Origin: Populus alba
Lineage: Eukaryota > Streptophyta > Magnoliopsida > Malpighiales > Salicaceae
DNA: 64,000 bases
NCBI RefSeq assembly: GCF_005239225.2
Contig: NC_133294.1
Span: 1,488,001-1,552,000, forward strand
Direction: 5' to 3'
Shown here: piece by piece, positions 55,401 to 64,000 of the stretch
Numbering within the stretch: position 1 is the first letter of the stretch
How the letters are laid out: every line of letters begins with the position of its first letter
Program-made: the position numbers and the translations under genes
The notes under the pieces: generated by a model
Databases searched by the model: none
Seen by the model: the letters and a program-made list of their open reading frames with translations, nothing else
Told to the model about the DNA's origin: nothing

Positions 55401-56409
55401 TTTGTACTTCAGTCCGTGGCCTTTGGATTTTCCTAATTCAGGTCAATTTCACCCTTGACCAAATTACAATATGTCCTCTGATTTCTCCCTCTCTTTCATT
55501 TCTGTTTTGGTTCTTCCATTCTTCTTTTTTAAATCAAATTAACTCTCAATTTCAATTTTATTCTTCGATTAGACCCATAATTGATCTTCTAATTTGGCAA
55601 TTCATTTCAAACTCATCCTTGAATTTCATTTTCATTTAATCTTAGCCACATTAAATCAAATTAAGCCCTTTTATCAATTTCTTATTCAATTAAGCCCTCA
55701 ATTATAGCCCAAAATTTCTCAAACTTAATTTTAGCTATGATACTCAATTATTGGTCCAATTTCAATCTCAGTTATGTATTTTTATTATTTTTTTAATATT
55801 CAAAAATTAAATAAATAAATAAAGCAAAAAATAATGACATGATTAAAATTAGTTAAATTTACTGAAAAGATATATTTTTTGAATTTTTTTAATTAATTAA
55901 AATATAAAGGATCAAAATTAGATTATAACAAAAAATAATTAAACTCTACTCTCTCTTGTAGAAACATTAAAAAAAAAAATCAAGAAGACTCATGCAATCC
56001 CTGTACAAAACACCCCCCAGCACGTACTTTTAATGTATTTTTTTAGGTTTTCAAGAATTATACACAAATTTTTCATGCATATAATTATATTTTTCTCTTT
56101 ATGTTCATTAGTTTCTTCTCTTACATTTACTGAATTAATCATCGGAATATCCCCTGTCCTCCCAGGAGACTGATGTTTCAAGAACAACCCGAGCTAGAGA
56201 AGTTTTTTCTAAGACTTCATCGATAAGATAACAAAAAAAATATATAATATTCTGGTTTATTAGAAATATCTGCCGTGTTCAAGTATTTCCTTGACTGAAA
56301 TTTTAACGCTTTTGATCTCATGTTTCACTGCGGGGGAATTACCCTTCAGCCTAGTAGCTGGTTGGTGATCACTTCCATTGCACTCTATATATACTCCAAG
56401 CAGAAGTAA
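52471..56409. other. Long AT-rich intergenic stretch
   Basis: No gene is supported. 52900-54000 is very AT-rich. 54240-55330 is less so and has paired short words such as AAACGGCGTCGTTT and CAGCGTCGTTTT (55230-55325). 55380-55800 repeats a TCAATTT-AATTAAGCCC theme often seen in LTR-derived DNA. I could not find paired ends or target duplications, so no element is called. Confidence 0.45.
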
Positions 56410-57255
56410 ATGATGTCCCCATGGCTAGTTGGAAATAGATTTCAAGGACAATATTTTGTCATGAAGGTGAACACACAATTGATTTTCTATGCTTCTCTTT
56501 AAAGCAGCTAGGATTATTCCAAAAGGAAAAGGCAAAGCAACGAATAATTTACTTTCTTCTTTTTGCTTGTTCATTGTAGAAGCAAGAATGTGAATCTTGA
56601 TTTCAAGCTTCAATATTATGGTTTAACAAATGCAATACATTTTTTATACAGAACTAAGAAAAAAAAATCTGACCAAATCTAATCTTTATATACTTATTTT
56701 TATAATGATCAATTAAGCAAGTTCCTAAGCTATAAAAAAACAGAGTAATTAATAATATATGCTTCTAAAAACGGATTAATTCAGCTATTAATGTTGAAGA
56801 AAATATCCTTCAAAAGAGAAGTTCATTAGCAAGAATTCACCAGAAAAGAATAGTGTATTTTAAGAGATCAATACAAAGTATTATTTAATTTTTTGGAATT
56901 AAAGAAATAAAAAGGTAAGATGGGTGGAAAACTATATGGCTAGTTAGTGATCATAACTCTCCAATAAATTAAGGAAAAGTTCAAGATTCTAACTCTACCA
57001 CAAGTAAAGATGATGGATAATCCAGATGCAGTCATGAAATCAATGGCTTCTGTATACAGTTTTGGAAAAGGGGAGGATATTATACTTTGCTCTCCATTCG
57101 TCTGCAGGTACTCCAATAGGGAATATCTACGTAATATTCAAGATAGCAGAATTCTGATATAAAGGAGAAGGTTGTTGTTGAGGATTGGAATAGCAAATTT
57201 TCTTCGTTTTTTATTTTTTTTGGTTTCAAGGAAAAAATTAACCACTCTCTTCTTC
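56410..57255 (+). promoter_or_regulatory. Gene 4 5' region
   Basis: Two homologies: 56440-56815 with 7390-7790 (upstream of gene 1) and 56930-57255 with 49301-49632 (upstream of gene 3). GATATAAAGG at 57156-57165 is a possible TATA element. Confidence 0.55.
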
Positions 57256-58788
57256 ATGCAGCCCTTTATGTCTTCCCGTACTACTGAAATCGATCCTAAA
57301 CAGAAAATAAACGGAGACTTGTACTGTGCTCTCATGAAAGGAAACACGAAGAGCGTTGCAGATCTCTGCCTAAAGCTTCAGGATCATGCATTGCACGTAA
57401 TAACAGTAACCGACGATACAGTACTTCACATGGCTACATATGCCAAAGAAGCATCCTTGGTAGAACAATTACTAGATGAGTTGCCTGATCATCATCTCGA
57501 CAAGTTGACTCGCCAAAATGGTGTAGGAAACACAATCCTCCATGAGACTGCCACAAGCAACCATACTGTAGCTATTGCACGTAAACTTCTGAAGAAAGCC
57601 CCTGGATTGTTAGGCATGCGCAACCACAATGGAGAGACGGCTCTCTTTCGTGCGGCCCGGTATGGAAAAACTGATATGTTCGACTTTCTAGCTACTAGAG
57701 TCTCTGGATATGATGAATCTGGTTTGCAATTCTATGTACAGAGAAGTGATAAAACCACTATCCTTCACATGGCCATTCTTTCTCTGCATTTTGGTAAGCA
57801 TTGTCAATTATAAATTCATTTCTCCCCCCCATCTGCAAGTCAATTTTGTTTCAACATATGAAGTTGATATTCTGATGCTGAATCGTTTTACTTACGTTGG
57901 ACTATAGATTTGGCTTACCAAATTGCATCGAAGTACGAACATTTAATTGGTCAAAGAGATGGTGATGGTATGACTGGTCTTCAGATTTATCATGCAACCC
58001 ATCAGTTTTAAACAAGAGCCTGAAGATGGATTCATTAAGTTAGGTATCGAAGTATGATTATTGCACTTCTCATCTATAAATTCTTGGATTTTGTATTATA
58101 GTTTCCTTTCTTTTTTCTGTCAATCCTCTTAACAATCATGTAACTTGCCTTGTCTCTGCATAATAAACTCATCCTCACATGACAGAATTTATATGCAACA
58201 AACAATTTCCAATTAACTCATTTCCTTGAAAGCTAAATCTTGTGGAAGTTCAGCATGGAGGAAAAAGGTTCAAAAGCAAAAACAACTGCATAGATCAGCT
58301 GTGGAGCTTGCCAAGTTTTTAGTCAGAAAAGATACCTCCTGGGAGTGTATTTCTTCTGGCATCGACGTGATGAAGCCTAAAATTCACAAGTATGGAGAAA
58401 AGGGAGGCCAAGAACGGCAAGAAGTAACATTTGTATAATACAATTCCAGACCAAATGGAGAGTCGTGCAGAAACTCCTTTGATTTTGGCTACAAAGTCAG
58501 GCTGTGTGGAGATTGTTGAGTAAAATACTCAAACATATCCCCAGGCAGTCGAACACATTGATGATGATGGGAGAAATGTACTGCATGTAGCAATCAAATA
58601 CCGCCAACTGAAGATTTTTAAGCTTGTGACACGAATGGAAGTGCCTATGAAGAGGCTGGGAAGGAAGATTGATAATGATGGAAATTTCCATTCTACACAA
58701 CGTTGGAAGAAAATCGAAGGATGTTGTGTCTGATGAGAAGATGGAAGGTCCTGCATTCCTATTACAGGAAGAGTTACTCTGGTTTGAG
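57256..58788 (+). pseudogene. Gene 4: ankyrin part only, PGG exon missing
   Basis: Exon 1 (57256-57793) is open and has the same length (538 nt) as gene 3 exon 1, with the same ankyrin units (DDTVLHMATYAKEASLVEQL, GETALFRAARYGKTDMFDFL). Exon 2 (57908-58043) is 2 nt shorter than in gene 3 through two single-base losses (CAGATTTATC, TCAGTTTTAAA). Exon 3 (58233-58788) is 2 nt longer and has a shift at about 58424 (GAAGTAACATTTG) with a stop at 58436, and more near 58519 and 58685. Splice sites are kept. No PGG exon follows up to 64000; similarity to gene 3 fades near 59050, so the 3' end was lost. Confidence 0.88.
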
Positions 58789-59335
58789 GTACACTTTTTA
58801 GACTTTTCACTTTTACCTTCCAGCTATGCATACTTATCATTCACATAATTCACAGGCAAGCACAATATTTTTTGACTGTCATACTAATCTTGAATCCTGA
58901 AGCAGTTTTGACTAGACGTGGGGCAATATTATTTACATTCCATTTACACACTTTATAGCGATATGGTAGCATGAGTTTACATAAACAATCCATCTTAAGA
59001 AATAATTTATGACTGTTTTTTTAGAAGAAAACAAAATAAGTTTTTTTAGAATTTTTGAAATATTGGCCTAGTTCTCGTGACTTTAATAAACTAGTTATTA
59101 AAGCCAAAATGCATGCTAATACATATTTTTGAAATTTTCTTTGTTATATGAAAAACAATATGATTTTTTTCTTTTATTTTTGAGAGACTTGGCCATATGC
59201 ATGAAAAACAAAACATTTTTTATTTTTTATTTTTTAAAAAAAAAATTAACGTCTTGACAAAAACCGGGTATTTTTAATACCGGATTTGTATCTTTACAGT
59301 ATAAAAAATACAAACCGGTATTATAGAATATGATT
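58789..59335. other. Gene 4 last intron remnant and spacer
   Basis: Up to about 59030 this resembles the gene 3 intron after 51240. It is then AT-rich. An inverted repeat lies at 59276-59322. Confidence 0.55.
59276..59322. repeat. Inverted repeat (stem-loop)
   Basis: AATACCGGATTTGTAT (59276-59291) pairs with ATACAAACCGGTATT (59308-59322) with one bulged base; the loop is about 16 nt. Confidence 0.7.
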
Positions 59336-60794
59336 ATTATATGGACGCAGAAAAGGAAAACAAAGACAGCCCAAAGGTACGCAAAAAATGATAATCAGGA
59401 GACCGTTGAAATAAACAATCAAACGGAGAGCGATGGGCAAGGATAGGAGTAGGTATGCGATTTATAAGATAAACAGAGGTTTCAAAAGCATAATTCCAGA
59501 ATCGAAAAGGTGTTTTACATTGCCCTAAAAGAGTAAGACCTGTTTACCACAATATGCCTATGACGACGCTCTACTGTTCACATTTTGTTCCATGAGTGTG
59601 GGGAACAAATCAGACGATGATGAATACCAATGGTCTGAAAAAATGTGGAATAGTTTTCAGTATTCACCACCCAATCAGTTTGAACAGATTTTATTTTTAA
59701 GGAAAATTGACGTTCGACAAGAGTTTGAAATTGATGAAAAACAGAGTAAACATCAGACTTGGCAACTAGAGGATAATACCATACATATTTAGTATAAGCA
59801 TCAACGAAGATAACAAAATAACGATAGCCATCTGAAAAAAAAAGAGGAGCAGGGCCCCATACATCACTAAAAATTAATTCAAGTGGAGCAGAAGTTTTGT
59901 GACCAGTAGGTCCTAAAGACAAACGCGATGATTTTCCTAAAGGACAACTTTGACATTGAAAATTAAGATGTTTGTTGTTACAAATAATCTTATTTTTCAA
60001 GATTAACAATTGAAAGATACATGAAGTAGGATGACCTAGTCGACGATGCCATAAATCGGCAGAGGCAAAAGTGCAGGGAGACCAATAGGCTTGAGGAACT
60101 GACGTGACGGAAGACTTGGTCAGGGCATAGAGACCATCTTTACTCTGACCTGAGAGAAGGACTTCATGGGTGTTAAAATCCTGAATAAAACACAAAAGGT
60201 GAAATTCAAAATAAACATTATTATCAAGACAAAATTTCTGAACAGAGAGCAGAGGTTTTGTGATTGCAGGAACATGAAGAACATTAGATTAAGGTGAAAG
60301 AACGATGTGTGGTATATATTTTTATATGACCAAGATGAGATATAGGAAGGCCCTTACCATCACCAACATGCAAATTATCATTACCAAGGTACGGTTCTGA
60401 AGCGGTCAAGGTGGCAAGATCAGGTGTGACGTTGATTGGCACCGGTATCTGGAACCAATCAACAGAACCGGTTGAGGAGAGATTGCGCTGCACCAGGTTG
60501 CAGTAGGTTTGTTGGCCATAGCCTCGTTGTTGGAATTGAGGGAAATGGGGAGCTGTATGGCCGAAATTTTGACACAGTTGACAGCGTTGGATTCTGCCCC
60601 TATTCGCTGCCAAGAGCCTTGCCTATTGTCACCGAAGGAGGAGTTTTGGAAGCTACGGTGATCAGGTCTAGAGCCAGCAAATTGTTGCCCTCTGCTGTTG
60701 GAACTGGTTGGGACGCCAGCCACCATTGAAGCGGCCCCTACTACGACCAAAATTGCCAAAAGTCTGGTGCTGTGCAACAAAGACAGAAGATGGA
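59336..60794 (-). pseudogene. Copia H gag-pol fragment, running into the assembly gap
   Basis: The minus strand from the gap reads the gag tail (FGNFGRSRGRFNGGWRPNQF), then zinc knuckle CQLCQNFGHTAPHF, where the last Cys is Phe, and a protease motif PDTGANQ readable only in a shifted frame near 60455. GAG-pre and integrase lie at 59578-60195 (WHRRLGHPTSC, CQSCPLGKSS, SDVWGPAPLF, QTDWVVNTENY in place of QTDWGGEY). After a shift TVERRHRHIV and then RFWNYAFETSVYLINRIPTP and FLRTFG follow, ending near 59336. RT is absent, so the element is cut on both sides. Confidence 0.87.
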
Positions 60795-61294
60795 NNNNNN
60801 NNNNNNNNNNNNNNNNNNNNNNNNNNNNNNNNNNNNNNNNNNNNNNNNNNNNNNNNNNNNNNNNNNNNNNNNNNNNNNNNNNNNNNNNNNNNNNNNNNNN
60901 NNNNNNNNNNNNNNNNNNNNNNNNNNNNNNNNNNNNNNNNNNNNNNNNNNNNNNNNNNNNNNNNNNNNNNNNNNNNNNNNNNNNNNNNNNNNNNNNNNNN
61001 NNNNNNNNNNNNNNNNNNNNNNNNNNNNNNNNNNNNNNNNNNNNNNNNNNNNNNNNNNNNNNNNNNNNNNNNNNNNNNNNNNNNNNNNNNNNNNNNNNNN
61101 NNNNNNNNNNNNNNNNNNNNNNNNNNNNNNNNNNNNNNNNNNNNNNNNNNNNNNNNNNNNNNNNNNNNNNNNNNNNNNNNNNNNNNNNNNNNNNNNNNNN
61201 NNNNNNNNNNNNNNNNNNNNNNNNNNNNNNNNNNNNNNNNNNNNNNNNNNNNNNNNNNNNNNNNNNNNNNNNNNNNNNNNNNNNNNNNNNNNNN
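60795..61294. other. Assembly gap (500 N)
   Basis: Exactly 500 N, the conventional length for a gap of unknown size. Any open frames crossing it have no meaning. Confidence 0.99.
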
Positions 61295-62787
61295 CTTGAA
61301 AACAAAAAGGAAATGCACCTGCAGGGCAGTTTGGTGTCGGGCCGGATGCTATCTCTTCCACCTGCTGGATCAGCTTAAGTTTGTCGATATTTGTTCTTAT
61401 TACAACTTTATCTAATAACGACCAGAGGATTGGAAGTAACACACTCCATTGACAGAAATCATCATCGGAACGTTTTCTGAAAAACAAAAGGAAATGCACC
61501 TGCTCAGGGGCAGTCTTGGCCGTTCAGGCCATTTCTTCTCTCTTACACCGTTTGGCATCGTGCTTATTTTGGATATGTGTGCAACTATATGTGACCTACA
61601 TTCTGGACGGTGGAGATCGGAAACTCACTCTTCGGCAAGCGTTTAGTTCATGGTTGAATAGTTAGCCGTCCATTTTCAGCGTTAGTTCGTATTCAGATCT
61701 ATGGACATCCAACCGTTGGATTATTCTGATTTGAGATATATTATACACAAACACAATGATATGTATTCTGACCGCATAGGGTTCAAGGAAATAATTCAAA
61801 GGTGATGAGTTGTGCTATTTGAATCTATTGCTAATCTTAGTAAAACATTTAGGAGGCTGATTTAATTACATGTTTTGATGGAAATTAGAATTTGTGTGGG
61901 TTGTAAGGTTTTATGTAAATATAACTGTATAAATGTGCTCTTGTTATTTAGTGTTGTTATAGAATTAATTGTGTTGTAAGAATGTGTTAGGGAAGTTTTA
62001 AATTGGAGAAGGGACATTGAGTTTGTTGATTTGATGGATATATATGTTTGGCATTATTGGGGTCTAGTGCAATTAAAAAAAACTTGAAAGAAAACTTTAT
62101 CCTCCATTTAATGCAAAGATTCGCCTAGACATATAAATTGCGAGGATGAGCTTAAATTGTTTTAATTTGCTATGGAAATTTTGGTTGAATTGGAGGTTAG
62201 AATTATGATATTGGAAATGAATTGGTAAAGGTTTATATGAATAATTTAAAAAAGGACATTCATCCCTAACCATGAATGAAGGCATTCCGGCCAAGAGTTG
62301 GTTTATGAGCGAAAATGAATTAGTTTCAAATGGTATGAATTAGATGCAAGGAGTGATGTTACTTTAAGTGTTTGTACATGATGGATTAGTGGACAAAATA
62401 CAATTAAAATAAATTAATATTTGTTTAGGTCATGTTAAAATAGTCAGTCTGGAAAAACCAAAGCATGAAAAGGAAGGAAATAAATTAAATAAATATGCGA
62501 ATGCATTGGTTCATGCGATTCTAAAATTTTAAAATGAATTTTTAGAATGGAATTTTCAATTATCGTGGAACCACATTTGATATGATATCTTTAAGATTCA
62601 GGAGAGATTGCAGAATCTGTTCAGTAGCATGGACTTTTGCGCGAGTTTCAAGCATTAGGTAGGTGCTTGCACCTTTCTTTCTTTTTTTTTTTCATACGTT
62701 GAATATTGAAATACTTTAATATGATTATACCGCTATTGTAGAACCGATATTAGATTGTCGAACGCTTAAATGTTGACTAAAGGTTTC
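61295..62787. other. Intergenic, no gene seen
   Basis: A motif close to AAAGGAAATGCACCTGC followed by GGGCAGT occurs twice (61308-61331 and 61487-61513). Otherwise it is AT-rich with no recognisable coding sequence or LTR for copia H. Confidence 0.5.
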
Positions 62788-63176
62788 ATTAGCTTGGCTT
62801 AATGGCATTCCGAATGGATGGCCGGGATGAAGGACTGATTTAGCTTTCGGCTAATGACATCCAGATGGATGACCATGATAAATGAATGATTTAGCCTTCA
62901 GCAAACCGGGAACGAGAAATTGATTAGCTTCGGCTAATTGGGATCGAAAAGGATGACCGGGACGAACAATTGATTAGCTTTCGCGCTAATGGCATCTGAA
63001 AGGATGGCCGGGACGAACGATTGATTTAGCTTCGGCTAATGGCATCCGAAAAGGTTATGACCGGGACGATGATTGATTAGCTTTCGGCTAAATGGCATCC
63101 GAAAGGATGACCGGGACGAACGGAGATTAGCATTGGCTAATTGGCATCTGAAGTGATGATCCGGGGTGAGTGAACG
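62788..63176. repeat. Minisatellite, about 8 copies of a ~50-bp unit
   Basis: Successive units of the form ATTAGCTTTCGGCTAATGGC / ATCCGAAAGGATGACCGGGA / CGAACGATTG. Units start near 62788, 62838, 62889, 62923, 62974, 63025, 63075 and 63126. Units differ by several substitutions and small indels; the third is short. Confidence 0.9.
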
Positions 63177-64000
63177 CTTTAACCTCAACAAAATATGCTT
63201 AAGAGGATAGCCGGTAAGATTATGGGTGATTGGCAAAATAAATTAAAAAATAAAATTGGTGCATCTATAAATTTACTACTAGCTGCTTATACCCAAGTAC
63301 ATGACGATATAAATGTTAATGCTTCATTTAACTGTCAGACCGTTAGTTACCATTATTTAGTATTCTTAAGTATTTGCATTCTCTTAAATGTTTTGACTTG
63401 CTGCCAGGGAACATCACACCAACGAGTGTCTAAAGGAAAACCCGATACATGGGAACCTTACTTTTGAAGGAATTCATGTAGAGCATTCAAATCATAATGT
63501 ATTTTGTATGAATCATGTAAACTAAATGTATAAACTGAGGCTGGTAATTCGTATGAATTACCCAAATGTACTGGTAAACCAAGAAGTTAACCAAATATGT
63601 GGGTAATATATGAAATTACCAGAAATATTGGCAATTGAGATGAGTTAGCCAGATGGTTAAGTTTTGAAAAGATTATGTGAATTAATTGCATTTGAAGCGT
63701 TAGAAGTTATAAATTCTAACTGTTATGAGTAAAAATAATTATATATACTCCTTTATTTTGAGTAAATTAATTAATATGGTTATTGGGTAGACACAATGAT
63801 TTTGGAGATTGGAGGGAATTGATAGATAATAATTACCATAGTGTTGGTGGCTAAGGATTACATTACAGTAATACTTAACACCATAATGATGTGGTTAAGG
63901 CATAAATTGATACTTGCACGTAATAGGCTGACAATGTAAATGTGAAGGATGTGTAGATGACCGTAGTGTCGATAACTAAAGATTGTTGTGCAAATGATAC
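63177..64000. other. Intergenic to window end
   Basis: A 90-codon open stretch (63195-63467) has no motif I recognise. 63540-63670 has loosely repeated words (GGTAATTCGTATGAATTACC, GGGTAATATATGAAATTACC), the first a near-perfect palindrome. No gene is called. Confidence 0.45.

Noticed and set aside
54240..55960. Possible solo LTR or old gypsy LTR
   Set aside because: The base composition and repeated TCAATTT-AAGCCC theme are suggestive, but I found no TG..CA ends or target duplication.
57172..57255. Extended N-terminus of gene 4 (LLRIGIANFLRFLFFLVSRK)
   Set aside because: It lies in the 5' region shared with gene 3, where the matching sequence is untranslated. The ATG at 57256 corresponds to the gene 3 start.
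60406..61499. Several long open frames crossing 60795-61294
   Set aside because: Their length comes from 500 N of unknown sequence.
62788..63176. CRISPR-like array
   Set aside because: The units are adjacent and degenerate with no unique spacers, and the host is a plant; it is a minisatellite.
63195..63467. 90-codon open frame
   Set aside because: No motif, no homologue I know and no supporting splice or promoter context; length is expected by chance.

Overview
The window is nuclear DNA of a eudicot plant. Evidence: spliced ankyrin/PGG membrane-protein genes, Ty1/copia and Ty3/gypsy LTR retrotransposons (several with the plant initiator-Met primer site TGGTATCAGAGC), CACTA-type DNA transposons and AT-rich intergenic DNA. 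A woody eudicot such as a member of the Malpighiales would fit, but that is a guess. There are no bacterial-type operons and no CRISPR arrays, and I recognised no tRNA or rRNA genes.

The host genes form one tandem cluster of ankyrin-repeat/PGG-domain (ACD6/ITN1-like) paralogues, all on the + strand. Gene 1 (10307-12961, five coding exons, 646 aa) is the only copy whose frame is fully open. Gene 2 (22052-41872) is a close duplicate of gene 1 that has been broken by transposons and point lesions. Gene 3 (49633-52198) is complete in layout but has a 2-nt frameshift inside its PGG domain. Gene 4 (57256-58788) has the ankyrin part only, with several frameshifts and no PGG exon. Smaller relics lie at 14985-15505 (ankyrin exon), 45287-45548 (PGG C-terminus) and 47739-48175 (PGG). 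Gene 3 and gene 4 share upstream sequence. Sequence like that upstream of gene 4 also lies upstream of gene 1 (7390-7790).

Most of the rest is transposons. Copia A (1380-6219) is degenerate. Copia B (8165-10070) is a short, internally deleted element with a perfect CATTT target duplication, just 5' of gene 1. A non-autonomous CACTA element lies at 13552-14960. Gypsy G (16622-21628, minus strand, chromodomain remnant, CAAAA duplication) sits inside a B-family LTR fragment. Copia E (22654-28123, minus strand, CTAAT) sits in intron 1 of gene 2. Copia C (29566-36088, ATAAT) sits in exon 4 of gene 2 and itself contains a 1.93-kb LTR-like insertion F (31949-33882, TTCAT). Copia D (36120-40824, CATGC/CATGT) sits 31 bases further on. 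A decayed CACTA TNP2 transposase (43005-44590), an E-family fragment (46766-47738), orphan copia pieces (1-950, 6405-6625, 59336-60794) and a 500-N assembly gap (60795-61294) complete the list.

The main inference joins these parts. The B-family LTR lies at the same position, immediately before the same splice donor, in front of both gene 1 and gene 2. The retroelement insertion therefore predates duplication of the gene, and the apparent duplication junction lies within the LTR (16459, matching about 9737). The LTR carries a TATAAATA box upstream of that donor, so it may supply promoter and first exon to gene 1. In copy 2, gypsy G later separated that box from the gene.
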